Position numbers and translations under genes: made by a program. A stretch of DNA of 64,000 nucleotides, from contig WRMF01000002.1 of assembly GCA_009777245.1 (NCBI GenBank), forward strand, positions 104,314 through 168,313, in the 5' to 3' direction. Of this stretch, positions 17,835 through 25,590 are shown piece after piece. Source of the DNA: Betaproteobacteria bacterium (GTDB lineage: Bacteria > Pseudomonadota > Gammaproteobacteria > Burkholderiales > Rhodocyclaceae). How positions within the stretch are numbered: the stretch's first letter is position 1; each line of letters begins with the position of its first letter. The notes beneath the pieces are model-generated. The model was not told the origin of the DNA. It saw only the letters and a list, made by a program, of their open reading frames with translations, and searched no databases.

Positions 17835-18590
17835 ATGAATACGACAACCCTTGCGGGACAAATTGCGCTGGTGACCGGCGCTTCTCGCGGAATCGGCAAA
17901 GCAATAGCCCTGAAGCTGGCGGAACAGGGCGCTGTCGTGGTAGGCGGCGCGATAGACGCGGAAGGCGCGAACGATATTTCCTCCTGGCTGCAGGAAAGAG
18001 CCTTGACAGGGTGCGGTCTGGTTCTGAATGTGTGTGATACCGCGCACATTGATGCGGCTCTTGCCTTTATCGAAAAGGAGTTTGCTGCCGCTCCCGGCAT
18101 TCTGGTGAACAACGCGGGCATTACCAATGACAATCTTGCCATGCGGATGAAAGACGAGGAATGGGACGCAGTGCTTGACACCAATCTGAAAGCGGTTTTC
18201 CGTGTGTCACGCGCCTTTGTCCGTCCGATGATAAAGGCAAGAAACGGGCGCATCATCAACATCACTTCGGTTGTCGGACATGCGGGCAATGCCGGACAGG
18301 CCAATTACTGCGCCGCCAAGGCGGGCGTTACCGGAATGAGCAGGGCGTTGGCAAGGGAATTGGCCGGTCGCAACATCACGGTAAATTGCGTCGCGCCGGG
18401 TTTTATTGACACCGAAATGACCAGAAGCCTGCCGGAAGCGCAACGCGCCATCCTGCAAAGCGCAATTCCGCTGGGTAGACTGGGCGAACCGGAAGATGTG
18501 GCAAATGCCGTGGCTTTCCTTGCCTCGCCCGCCGCCGCCTATATCACCGGCGCTACCCTGCATGTAAATGGCGGTATGCACATGGAGTGA
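17835..18590 (+). CDS. fabG: 3-oxoacyl-ACP reductase (FabG)
   Basis: NADPH-dependent reductase of the fatty acid elongation cycle, 251 residues. The Rossmann motif is GASRGIGKAIAL, the NNAG motif is in LVNNAGITNDNLAMRM, and the catalytic Ser-Tyr-Lys are in INITSVVGHAGNAGQANYCAAKAG. I set the start at the ATG 17835, five bases behind fabD; longer open frames reach back into fabD. The gene is the last of the cluster: instead of acpP and fabF, which normally follow, there is a repeat-rich gap and then opposite-strand genes. Confidence 0.96.
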   Translation: MNTTTLAGQIALVTGASRGIGKAIALKLAEQGAVVVGGAIDAEGANDISSWLQERALTGCGLVLNVCDTAHIDAALAFIEKEFAAAPGILVNNAGITNDNLAMRMKDEEWDAVLDTNLKAVFRVSRAFVRPMIKARNGRIINITSVVGHAGNAGQANYCAAKAGVTGMSRALARELAGRNITVNCVAPGFIDTEMTRSLPEAQRAILQSAIPLGRLGEPEDVANAVAFLASPAAAYITGATLHVNGGMHME

Positions 18591-18642
18591 CGGGCGCTGC
18601 CCGCAACTTCCTGGAGCGGTTTCGGTCAACACCTACATTTTA

Positions 18643-18672
18643 CTCCCCTCTCCCATAAATGGGAGAGGGGAG
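18643..18672. repeat. 30-bp palindromic repeat, copy 1 (core CCATAAATGG)
   Basis: Two perfect 14-base arms (CTCCCCTCTCCCAT and its complement) around AA. An identical 30-mer lies at 18987-19016, and a related palindrome with the same centre lies at 29084-29115. It is 52 bases past fabG; without a T-run it is not a standard terminator. Confidence 0.9.
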
Positions 18673-18720
18673 ACAAATCCGCTCCGCCTGCCGTTCCCCC
18701 TATCCCGCATCTAATCATAC

Positions 18721-18892
18721 GTCATTCCCGCGAAGGCGGGAATCCAGTACGGCGTGGCAGTAACGACAGCTTTCCAGAACAGGAACGACACTCCCATGCC
18801 GCAAGAGGAACGCATTCCCGTTTCGCGTCATACTGAATAGCAGTCACAAATTTTGATGTATATCTGGATTCCCGCCTTCGCGGGAATGACGA
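18721..18892. mobile_element. MITE-like element bounded by inverted dRS3-like repeats
   Basis: Inverted copies of ATTCCC-N8-GGGAAT with conserved flanks lie at 18724-18743 and 18868-18887, enclosing about 125 bases with no open frame worth calling. The left interior resembles 5112-5180, and the right flank (GACGATAAGGTTA, then TCTGTGCGAAA) is shared with the element at 63492-63629. That makes it a small non-coding repeat family. No target duplication was established. Confidence 0.7.
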
Positions 18893-18930
18893 TAAGGTTA
18901 TCATCTGTGCGAAATAGCGACCACGCTGCT

Positions 18931-18958
18931 GTAGGGGTTAAAAATTTTTAACCCCTAC
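18931..18958. repeat. 28-bp perfect palindrome
   Basis: The arm GTAGGGGTTAAAAA is followed directly by its exact complement, with no spacer. It lies in the 540-base gap after fabG, between two other repeats. As a DNA cruciform or RNA hairpin it would be stable at the ends and AT-rich in the middle; a regulator-binding site is also possible. Other sequence of the 18591-19129 gap shows no gene that I can support. Confidence 0.9.
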
Positions 18959-18986
18959 TTGCGCAAAAGGCAGAGAAAGGGTGTGT

Positions 18987-19016
18987 CTCCCCTCTCCCAT
19001 AAATGGGAGAGGGGAG
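18987..19016. repeat. 30-bp palindromic repeat, copy 2
   Basis: Identical over all 30 bases to 18643-18672 and in the same orientation by symmetry. The right flank GGGGAGCAAAGCG is shared with the palindrome near 38771, so these belong to one dispersed family. Confidence 0.9.
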
Positions 19017-19129
19017 CAAAGCGCGGCTGGCTGGAGTTTGCTTCGCTCAACCAAACCTACTATTCCCTCCAACCTTTCAATCCGGCTTTGCATGGCTGTT
19101 GACTTCGATAACAGCATCTGCGAGCTGTA

Positions 19130-19456
19130 TCATTTTTTGCAGTCTGGGGCAACTGCATTCAGGGGCGTCGAAGCAACCATTTTGCAGAAAGTAATCCTGG
19201 GCGGCGCGCTCAACAAAGTATCGAAGCGTTCAAGCTCATTTTTTACCGGGTCAAATTTCAAATGCGCTTCCCATGCAGCGCGATCAACATAGCATTCGTA
19301 AAGGATGAAGGTATTGGCCTTGCCTTCAGGAATCTGAACTGAATAATGAACAATCCCTGATTCATGCGCCGCGATTGCGACAAGGGATTTCAGGACAGTT
19401 TCCAGTTCTCCGAATGCCTCGGGTTTTGCTTCCAGTTCAACTAACAGGATAAACAT
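19130..19456 (-). CDS. ABM-domain monooxygenase-like protein (YgiN-type)
   Basis: A 108-residue ferredoxin-like protein of the antibiotic-biosynthesis monooxygenase fold (FILLVELEAKPEAFGELETVLKSL ... ESGIVHYSVQIPEGKANTFILYECYVDRAAWEAHL). Relatives act on quinols or other small aromatics without cofactors, but many have no known role. AAGGAG lies before the ATG. It is the last gene of the hcp/AraC run, 12 bases behind the AraC gene, so it may be the target of that regulator. Confidence 0.8.
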   Translation of the reverse strand: MFILLVELEAKPEAFGELETVLKSLVAIAAHESGIVHYSVQIPEGKANTFILYECYVDRAAWEAHLKFDPVKNELERFDTLLSAPPRITFCKMVASTPLNAVAPDCKK

Positions 19457-19468
19457 TGATACGCTCCT

Positions 19469-20320
19469 TCAAAGGTGATGATTGGGTATGCGAACAATGC
19501 CTGTATTGCGAAGGCTTGTATTGTAAAAATGCGTCTTGTTCCGGGCGGCTCGCAAGTATTGTCCCGGCGAGAATCCTGTGCGGCTCTGGAAATCGTGAAT
19601 GAAATGCGCCTGATCGTAGTATCCGTGAGAGAGAGCGGCGCACAACGTTGTTGTTGCAGGGTTGAGCATCAACTCCCTGACGGCATGTTGAAATCTACTC
19701 ATACAACAGGTTTCCTTGGGCGTGTGACCGTAATAAGCCAACCAGCGGCGTTCAAGCTGGCGAACGCCCAGATGCAGTTTTTCCGCAAGGGTTTTAATCG
19801 TAAGGGTGGAATGCTGGCGATAAAGAACAGGCAAAGCCTGCTCAATGAGGGAGTCCGATGATTTTTGCCGCAGACAATGCGCCAAAAAGCCTTGAACAAG
19901 AGAAAGCCGCTCCTGCATATCATTGGCATAGGAAAAATGCCGCAACAGCGTATTGCCTGACGCGCCCCAAAGCTCACTGAAGCCGAAACGGCTATCCGCT
20001 AATACTTTTGCGGGAATATCTGTAAAACGGCGCAAGGCTCCGATTTTGAAGCGAACGGCTACAAAACCGACATTTCGCATTGGCAACAGGTTGATTGGAA
20101 CCTTGCGAATACAAAACAAGTGACCGGGTTCCGCCTGAACCGGATCATGTCCGGCAATCTGATAACGAAGCGGCTCTCCATAATGGAAATATAGCTCCGC
20201 GCCTGTGCCGGGAAGCAACATCGGCAGATGAACCATCTCGTCCGGTTCCCCTTCCCATCCCCAAAAACGATCTATATAGGGGCAAAGCTCAGAGGCAGGC
20301 AAAAAATGAAAGGTTTTCAT
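19469..20320 (-). CDS. AraC-family transcriptional regulator
   Basis: A 283-residue protein. The N-terminal part (about 1-150) resembles the DUF6597-type ligand domain (SELCPYIDRFWGWEG ... LPGTGAELYFHYG), and the C-terminal part (about 165-265) has two helix-turn-helix motifs (TIKTLAEKLHLGVRQLERRW and CAALSHGYYDQAHFIHDFQSRTGFSP). The start codon overlaps the hcp stop (TGATG), so the two are translated together. Its target may be the following ABM gene or the T6SS cassette itself. Confidence 0.88.
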   Translation of the reverse strand: MKTFHFLPASELCPYIDRFWGWEGEPDEMVHLPMLLPGTGAELYFHYGEPLRYQIAGHDPVQAEPGHLFCIRKVPINLLPMRNVGFVAVRFKIGALRRFTDIPAKVLADSRFGFSELWGASGNTLLRHFSYANDMQERLSLVQGFLAHCLRQKSSDSLIEQALPVLYRQHSTLTIKTLAEKLHLGVRQLERRWLAYYGHTPKETCCMSRFQHAVRELMLNPATTTLCAALSHGYYDQAHFIHDFQSRTGFSPGQYLRAARNKTHFYNTSLRNTGIVRIPNHHL

Positions 20321-20802
20321 CAGGCTTCTTTATTGGCCTTGATGTCGAAGGTGGCTGTTATTGTACCGCCACTTCCTCCCTGTTGGTTCTGAATGACATA
20401 TTCCTGCGACACTTTGGAAAATGCGAGCGCAACTTCTTCATAAATCCGTTCCGAGGAACTGTTTCCCATTGGCTCCACCTTGGTCACAATTACGTCTGTC
20501 ATCGTGATTTTCAAATATTCGAGTGGTGTCCCACCCGCCTTGCGCACGGTCAGGACAGCTTCGGAAATATGTTTGCCCGTCAAACAATACTTGAGCAGGT
20601 TTGGAGTAGCGCGATCTATCGCATGCTGAAAACTCAAGTCTCCCACTGTCGCTTTTCCTGCGCCGCCGCCAAATCCAGAGTGCATATTTGACTCTTGTGT
20701 TACACACCACCTCCAACTCAATAATTCGATTTCGTTTTTATGAGTGGAGTCCAGCGACTCGCCGTCAATGCCGGTGAGTTTGAGAAAAATATCTTGTGCC
20801 AT
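20320..20802 (-). CDS. hcp: Hcp-family type VI secretion tube protein
   Basis: A 160-residue Hcp1-type protein that stacks as hexameric rings to form the inner T6SS tube and can carry small effectors in its lumen. Key stretches are MAQDIFLKLTGIDGES, HKNEIELLSWRW, SGFGGGAGKATVGDLSF, KYCLTGKH and AVLTVRKAGGTPLEYLKITM, which closely follow the family pattern. A strong AAGGAG lies before the ATG. No other T6SS structural gene is visible here, so this is an orphan hcp locus. Upstream lie three lipoproteins and an amidase. Confidence 0.93.
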   Translation of the reverse strand: MAQDIFLKLTGIDGESLDSTHKNEIELLSWRWCVTQESNMHSGFGGGAGKATVGDLSFQHAIDRATPNLLKYCLTGKHISEAVLTVRKAGGTPLEYLKITMTDVIVTKVEPMGNSSSERIYEEVALAFSKVSQEYVIQNQQGGSGGTITATFDIKANKEA

Positions 20803-20851
20803 TTGTTGCTCCTTTCGTTAATGACGGTTAATCTGCGGAATGCAGATATTT

Positions 20852-21238
20852 TTAAAAATCCTTGACCAGAAGATCGTCGCAATCGTCACAAGCAAAATAC
20901 CATGTACGGTCTTTGCATTTGATATTGCCTGTGCCACTTGCATATATTTTCCAGTAGCAGCCTACTCCCATATAAACAAGAATGCCTTTAGCATAGCAGT
21001 TGACGTAAGGATAGTAGGTGTCTATTTGTTCTTTGGTCATCATTGTTGCCCTGTACTGAAAAAATTTGCGCGCGTCCGTATGGGTCACTCCTACATCGGA
21101 AAGTGAACAGTTTTTTTCCTTACACTCATGATCATCGACAAAGACATTTCTGATGGAGTCTCTGTGAAAATCCATCATGGAAACGCATCCACTCAAGCAT
21201 GAGAGGACGACTATGGAAAAGATTTTTCTGATTGCCAT
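20852..21238 (-). CDS. Hypothetical lipoprotein, third paralogue (candidate immunity protein)
   Basis: A 128-residue lipoprotein: signal peptide MAIRKIFSIVVLSCLSGC with the lipidated cysteine at 18 and V at +2, which favours the outer membrane. The C-terminal half (TDARKFFQYRATMMTKEQID, CYAKGILVYMGVGCYWKIYA, then WYFACDDCDDLL) is nearly identical to that of the gene at 21264-21686. It has several conserved cysteines. AGGGG lies before the ATG. No known family is recognised; its place between an amidase and hcp suggests periplasmic immunity. Confidence 0.75.
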   Translation of the reverse strand: MAIRKIFSIVVLSCLSGCVSMMDFHRDSIRNVFVDDHECKEKNCSLSDVGVTHTDARKFFQYRATMMTKEQIDTYYPYVNCYAKGILVYMGVGCYWKIYASGTGNIKCKDRTWYFACDDCDDLLVKDF

Positions 21239-21263
21239 TTGTTGCCCCTTTCGTTAATGATGG

Positions 21264-21686
21264 TTAATCTGCGGAACGCGGACATTTACAGCAGACACGA
21301 TCAAAATCCTTATGCAAAAGATCGTCGCAATCGTCACAAGCAAAATACCATGTGCGGTCTTTGCATTTGATATTGCCTGTTCCACTTGCGTATATTTTCC
21401 ATTCGCAGACTGCCCCCATATACACAAGGCTGCCCATAGCGTAGCACATGACGTAAGGGTAGTAAACGTCTATTTGTCTTTTGGTCATCATTGTCGCCCT
21501 GTTCTGAAAAAACTTGCGCGCGTCCGTGTGGTTTACTCCTACAGAGGAACGATCACAGTTTTGTTCCTTAGACTCAAAATCCAGGACAAAGACATCTTTG
21601 ATGGAGTCTCTATTGAAATCCATCATGGATACGCATCCACTCAAGCAAGTCAGGATGAGTATGGAAAGGATTTTTCTTATTGCCAT
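21264..21686 (-). CDS. Hypothetical lipoprotein, second paralogue (candidate immunity protein)
   Basis: A 140-residue lipoprotein: MAIRKILSILILTCLSGC, lipidated cysteine at 18. I chose the ATG at 21686, preceded by GAAGGAG; a frame reaching 21722 lacks that site. It is a close paralogue of the next gene, sharing most of the residues from the lipobox to DCDDLL, but has a longer tail (HKDFDRVCCKCPRSAD) with extra cysteines. The intergenic DNA behind it also matches that behind the neighbouring copy, a sign of recent tandem duplication. Confidence 0.75.
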   Translation of the reverse strand: MAIRKILSILILTCLSGCVSMMDFNRDSIKDVFVLDFESKEQNCDRSSVGVNHTDARKFFQNRATMMTKRQIDVYYPYVMCYAMGSLVYMGAVCEWKIYASGTGNIKCKDRTWYFACDDCDDLLHKDFDRVCCKCPRSAD

Positions 21687-21733
21687 TTGTTTCTCCTTCA
21701 GTTGTTGAAAGGTGCAATTCAAATAATCAAAAA

Positions 21734-22123
21734 CTACTGATCTTTTGTTAGCAAATCATCGCATCCGTCATCACATGCGAAATACCATACATGACTACCA
21801 CATCTGATGCTCCCTATCGCACTGGCATATATTTTCCATTCACAGAACCTCCTTATATATATTAATGAGCCTGTAGCATAGCAAGGTGACCACTCATAAT
21901 AATCATGCAGAGTTTTATGCGTTACTAATTTGGATCTCGCCTGGAAAAACAGTTGTGCATCAGCATTTGTTAAGTCAACGTCTGATGGGCTGCACATGTT
22001 AAGATCGCTTGACACGAAGTCAAGGACGACAACTTTATGTATGCCGTGTTGATTGAAGCTTGCAATTGATGCACAGCCTGAAAAAAGCACGCAAAGCAAC
22101 ATAACAAAAGACCTCAATCCCAT
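21734..22123 (-). CDS. Hypothetical lipoprotein, first paralogue (candidate immunity protein)
   Basis: A 129-residue lipoprotein: MGLRSFVMLLCVLFSGC, lipidated cysteine at 17. It is a more distant member of the same group (LTNADAQLFFQARSKLVT, CYATGSLIYI, CEWKIYASAIGSIRC, VWYFACDDGCDDLL). Its start lies inside the end of the amidase gene (10 bases of overlap), so it is translated with the amidase. This is the arrangement expected of a toxin and its cognate antidote, and the best candidate for specific immunity. No known family recognised. Confidence 0.75.
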   Translation of the reverse strand: MGLRSFVMLLCVLFSGCASIASFNQHGIHKVVVLDFVSSDLNMCSPSDVDLTNADAQLFFQARSKLVTHKTLHDYYEWSPCYATGSLIYIRRFCEWKIYASAIGSIRCGSHVWYFACDDGCDDLLTKDQ

Positions 22124-22752
22124 TTTGCACCTGCCGCTTCTCCAAGATGCTTATAAGAAACATCCGGATGTCGATATACGTTCGATTTGTTAATCGAAAG
22201 AATATTATATAGCTCTTCAACGAGCCATTTCAGAGATTCTTGCTGCGCGGCAGTTGGTTCTTCATATTCAGTATCATTGATATGCCTACCTACCAATTCG
22301 ATACCGACAGAATCTGCATTAATTGGATAGCGATCCGGATAATCTTTTTTTTGCTCAATATCATTGATTTCCTTGATTCGCTCAGGCCATTTCTTTTTTA
22401 CAGCCTCTCTTATTTGCTTATCCGAACAATCATTACCATGTATTTGGTAGCATTTCGATTTAATTCTTCCAACATGATTGCATCTCTTTTTCAGACTGGC
22501 AGTTTGATAAATCACCCCCGCCTTTGTAATTAGAAAATGTGCTCCTGCCCCATCTTTATTGCCATCTTTCGATGTGTATGAAGAAAATACAGAACTTTCC
22601 GTAGAGGAGTCTGTTTGATGAACAACGATAGCTTTTATTGATTCAAGGGTACGGTCTTCGCGCTCTATCCAAGGATATCGCTGCACAATTACTCTCTTAT
22701 GCGTGAGCACTCCGTGCTCGTTTATATTGCTTGGCAATGTTGCTTCTGTCAT
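22114..22752 (-). CDS. Amidase_2-type N-acetylmuramoyl-L-alanine amidase, no signal peptide (candidate T6SS effector)
   Basis: A 212-residue zinc amidase of the PGRP/T7-lysozyme fold, which cuts the bond between muramic acid and the stem peptide. Visible: AIVVHQTD (zinc ligand H45), GAHFLITKAGVIYQ, CNHVGR, DSVGIELVG, and the closing RHPDVSYKH...AKWD with H195 and D212 as the other ligands; the protein ends at that aspartate. I set the start at the ATG 22752, with AAGGA before it. There is no signal peptide, unlike housekeeping amidases, so it would stay in the cytoplasm unless exported by another route. The gene is AT-richer than its neighbours and overlaps a lipoprotein gene. A phage lysin remnant is the main alternative. 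Confidence 0.82.
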   Translation of the reverse strand: MTEATLPSNINEHGVLTHKRVIVQRYPWIEREDRTLESIKAIVVHQTDSSTESSVFSSYTSKDGNKDGAGAHFLITKAGVIYQTASLKKRCNHVGRIKSKCYQIHGNDCSDKQIREAVKKKWPERIKEINDIEQKKDYPDRYPINADSVGIELVGRHINDTEYEEPTAAQQESLKWLVEELYNILSINKSNVYRHPDVSYKHLGEAAGAKWD

Positions 22753-22775
22753 TTTATTTTCCTTTCTGTGTTTTT

Positions 22776-22805
22776 GCACATATATGCCAAATGGCATATA
22801 TGTGC
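22776..22805. promoter_or_regulatory. 30-bp inverted repeat in the amidase leader
   Basis: Arms GCACATATATGCCA and its exact complement around AA, 23 bases before the amidase start. In the direction of transcription it is followed by AAAAAC, not a T-run, so it does not look like the mutS terminator. An operator for a dimeric regulator or a leader hairpin are the likely readings. Confidence 0.6.
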
Positions 22806-22897
22806 GGTGAGCATATTTGTCTACGCTTTTGAAACAAAGCGTCATAACCCTCGAATGCTAAAGGCAAGTTGCAGAGAAGTCAACAATTTGTGACAAA

Positions 22898-25522
22898 TTA
22901 ATCCCGCGTCATTCTCTTGAGCGCGTATAGCGTATCCAGCGCCTCTCGCGGCGTTAATTCATCCGGTTCCAATGCGACAAGGGCATCCAATGCCGGGTGC
23001 GGCTCAGGTTCCGGCGTTGATGCCGGAAGCGATGAAAACAGGTTGGGCTGATGAAAATTACGATCCGCCTGATCTTCCAGAGCGCGCAATTCCTTCTTTG
23101 CGGCGCGAACCACAAAGGCAGGCATTCCGGCAAGCCCCGCCACCTGAATGCCGTAACTCTGGTTGGCAGGCCCTTCCTCGACCGCATGTAAAAACACAAT
23201 CCGGTCGTTGTGCTCGACCGCGTCCAGATGCACATTGGCAAGCGCGGGATATTCCTCCGCCAGTCGGGTCAATTCAAAATAATGGGTCGCAAACAGAGTC
23301 AGGCAACGATTCTTCTCCAGAAGATAACGACAAATGGCAATAGCCAACGCCAGACCGTCAAAAGTGGATGTCCCCCGCCCGATTTCATCCATCAACACCA
23401 GGCTCTCTCGCGTCGCCCGATGCAAAATCGCGGCGGCCTCGGTCATTTCCACCATGAAGGTGGAGCGCCCGGAAGCAAGGTCGTCAGAAGCTCCTATGCG
23501 GGTAAAAATCCGGTCTATCGGCCCCAAAAGAGCGCGTTCGGCAGGCACGAAACAGCCGATATGCGCCAGGAGCGCAATCAGAGCGGTCTGGCGCATCACC
23601 GTGGATTTTCCGCCCATGTTGGGGCCGGTGACAATCAGCATCCGTCGGTTTTCATCCATGCGAATGCCGTTGGCTATGAAGGCCTCGCCATTGGCCGCCA
23701 TCTCGTTTTCAACGACCGGATGCCGCCCGCCTTCAATCAGGATGCCGGGACTATCGCTGAATTCCGGGCAACGCCAGCCGTGCTGACGAGAAACGGCGGC
23801 AAAGGCGGCAAGCATGTCAATCCCTGCAATGGAGCGGGCTGCCGTCTGCAACTGCGGCAGATATTCCTGCAAGGTTGCGAGTATTTCCTCAAATAACGCC
23901 TTTTCTCGCGCCAACGCCCGCTCCTGCGCGGAAAGCGCCTTGTCCTCGAACGCCTTTAATTCCGGCGTGATATAGCGTTCGGCATTTTTCAAGGTTTGGC
24001 GGCGGCGATAATCATCGGGAGCCTTGCTTATATTGGCGCTGGTTATTTCAATATAAAAACCGTGTACCTTGTTGAATTCGACCTTCAGATTGGGAATGCC
24101 TGTACGCGCCCGTTCGCGCCCTTCCAGCTCCAGCAGGAAAGCGCCGCAATTACTGTTGATTGCTCGTAATTCGTCTAGTTCGGAGTCAAATCCAGCCGCA
24201 ATCACGCCGCCGTCGCGCAAGAGCGGCGCGGGTTCATCGAGAATGGCGCGTTGCAAGAACAGGAGCGCGTTCGGCGACACGGATAGCCCGCCTGCGAGGA
24301 GAGAAAGATGGGGTGACGTAACGTTGGCAAGAGCCGCGCCAATTTCAGGCAGCGCGGCCAGGGTCGCGGAGAGGGCGGCAAGATCGCGCGGACGGGCATT
24401 TTTAAGCGCGATGCGTCCGGAAATGCGCTCCACATCCGCAATGCCTCGCAAGGCTTTCCGCATCATCACGACAAGTTTGGCGTCATGGGCGAGCAATTCC
24501 GCCACTGCGCCCTGTCGGGCAATCGGAATATCAGGAAGGCGCAAGGGATGATGCAGGCTATGGCGCAAAAGCCGCCCGCCCATACTGGTGACGCAGCAGT
24601 CAAGAAGGGAAAATAGGGTAGGCGCGCTCTGTCCGCGCAAAGTCTCGGTCAATTCCAGATTGCGACGGGTTGCGGGGTCAAGGCCGAGGTAAAGGCTTTC
24701 TTCCTCTACGCGCAAGCTCTCGATATGCGGCAACGCGCTTGCCTGGGTATCTTTCGCGTATTGCAGCAATGCTCCGGCGGCGGCAATGGCAATTGTCATT
24801 GTCTCCGCGCCAAAAGCCGCCAATGAATGCACATGGAAATGCTCGCGCAGCAGGAGACGCGCATTTTCAACGGAAAAATGCCAATCCGGGCGTCGCGTTT
24901 TCGCAACACGTATATTCGTCAATACGCCCGTCGCGCCGCTAATCACACTACCGCTCAATTCGGCATCCAGCGATTCCGAAAGCAGAATCTCCACCGGCTG
25001 GATACGTTCCAGCGAGGCCATTAGTTCTTCTTCCATGACTTCGGCCAGCACAAATTCGCCGCTTACCAGATTGAGACGGGCAAGACCCATCCGGCGATTC
25101 TGCCGCGCCAACGCCAACAGCAGGAAGTCCCTTCGTTCTTCCAGAAGACCCGCTTCGGACAATGTTCCCGGCGTCACAATCCTTGAGACCGTCCGTTCCA
25201 TCGGCCCCTTGCCGCTTGCCGGATCGCCCGTCTGTTCGCAAATGACTGCCGATTCGCCCAATTTGAGAAGGCGGGCAAGGTAATTGTCCAGCGCGTGATA
25301 GGGCACGCCCGCCATCTTGATCGGCAAACCCGCCGACTGCCCGCGCGTGGTTAAAGTAATTCCCAGCAGGCTTGCCGCCTTTTCGGCATCCTCATAAAAC
25401 AGCTCGTAAAAATCGCCCATTCGATACAACAGCATCGTGTCGGGATATTGGCGCTTCAGCTTCAAATACTGCTGCATCATGGGGGTGTGACGCTGAATTT
25501 CAGCGTCGGAAATCGTGTTCAT
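22898..25522 (-). CDS. mutS: DNA mismatch repair protein MutS
   Basis: An 874-residue ATPase that finds mismatched bases. The N-terminal mismatch-reading motif is [12 protein letters not shown] (with the F-x-E), and the ATPase domain has [18 protein letters not shown] (Walker A), [16 protein letters not shown] (Walker B) and the FATHYFELT stretch. I chose the ATG at 25522 ([19 protein letters not shown]); an open frame to 25573 adds residues unlike the family. It stands alone between the amidase cassette and the NIF3-like gene. Confidence 0.96.
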   Translation of the reverse strand: MNTISDAEIQRHTPMMQQYLKLKRQYPDTMLLYRMGDFYELFYEDAEKAASLLGITLTTRGQSAGLPIKMAGVPYHALDNYLARLLKLGESAVICEQTGDPASGKGPMERTVSRIVTPGTLSEAGLLEERRDFLLLALARQNRRMGLARLNLVSGEFVLAEVMEEELMASLERIQPVEILLSESLDAELSGSVISGATGVLTNIRVAKTRRPDWHFSVENARLLLREHFHVHSLAAFGAETMTIAIAAAGALLQYAKDTQASALPHIESLRVEEESLYLGLDPATRRNLELTETLRGQSAPTLFSLLDCCVTSMGGRLLRHSLHHPLRLPDIPIARQGAVAELLAHDAKLVVMMRKALRGIADVERISGRIALKNARPRDLAALSATLAALPEIGAALANVTSPHLSLLAGGLSVSPNALLFLQRAILDEPAPLLRDGGVIAAGFDSELDELRAINSNCGAFLLELEGRERARTGIPNLKVEFNKVHGFYIEITSANISKAPDDYRRRQTLKNAERYITPELKAFEDKALSAQERALAREKALFEEILATLQEYLPQLQTAARSIAGIDMLAAFAAVSRQHGWRCPEFSDSPGILIEGGRHPVVENEMAANGEAFIANGIRMDENRRMLIVTGPNMGGKSTVMRQTALIALLAHIGCFVPAERALLGPIDRIFTRIGASDDLASGRSTFMVEMTEAAAILHRATRESLVLMDEIGRGTSTFDGLALAIAICRYLLEKNRCLTLFATHYFELTRLAEEYPALANVHLDAVEHNDRIVFLHAVEEGPANQSYGIQVAGLAGMPAFVVRAAKKELRALEDQADRNFHQPNLFSSLPASTPEPEPHPALDALVALEPDELTPREALDTLYALKRMTRD

Positions 25523-25590
25523 GGCGAGAAAAGACCGTAAAACAGTTTGTCCGCATTGGGCGCGGAAAAACAAGGTTTAGAAAGTGGTTA

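Noticed and set aside
18722..18904. A minus-strand open frame containing FPRRRES
   Set aside because: Produced by the paired inverted repeats of the MITE-like element.
18643..19016. CRISPR array from the repeated 30-mers
   Set aside because: Only two exact copies separated by over 300 bases with other repeats between them; no regular spacers or cas genes.
20320..22752. A prophage remnant, given the amidase
   Set aside because: No holin, tail, integrase or other phage gene nearby, and Hcp plus lipoproteins fit secretion better; it is kept as an alternative.
22776..22805. Rho-independent terminator of mutS
   Set aside because: The hairpin is AT-rich in the middle and is followed by AAAAAC rather than Ts in the direction of mutS transcription.
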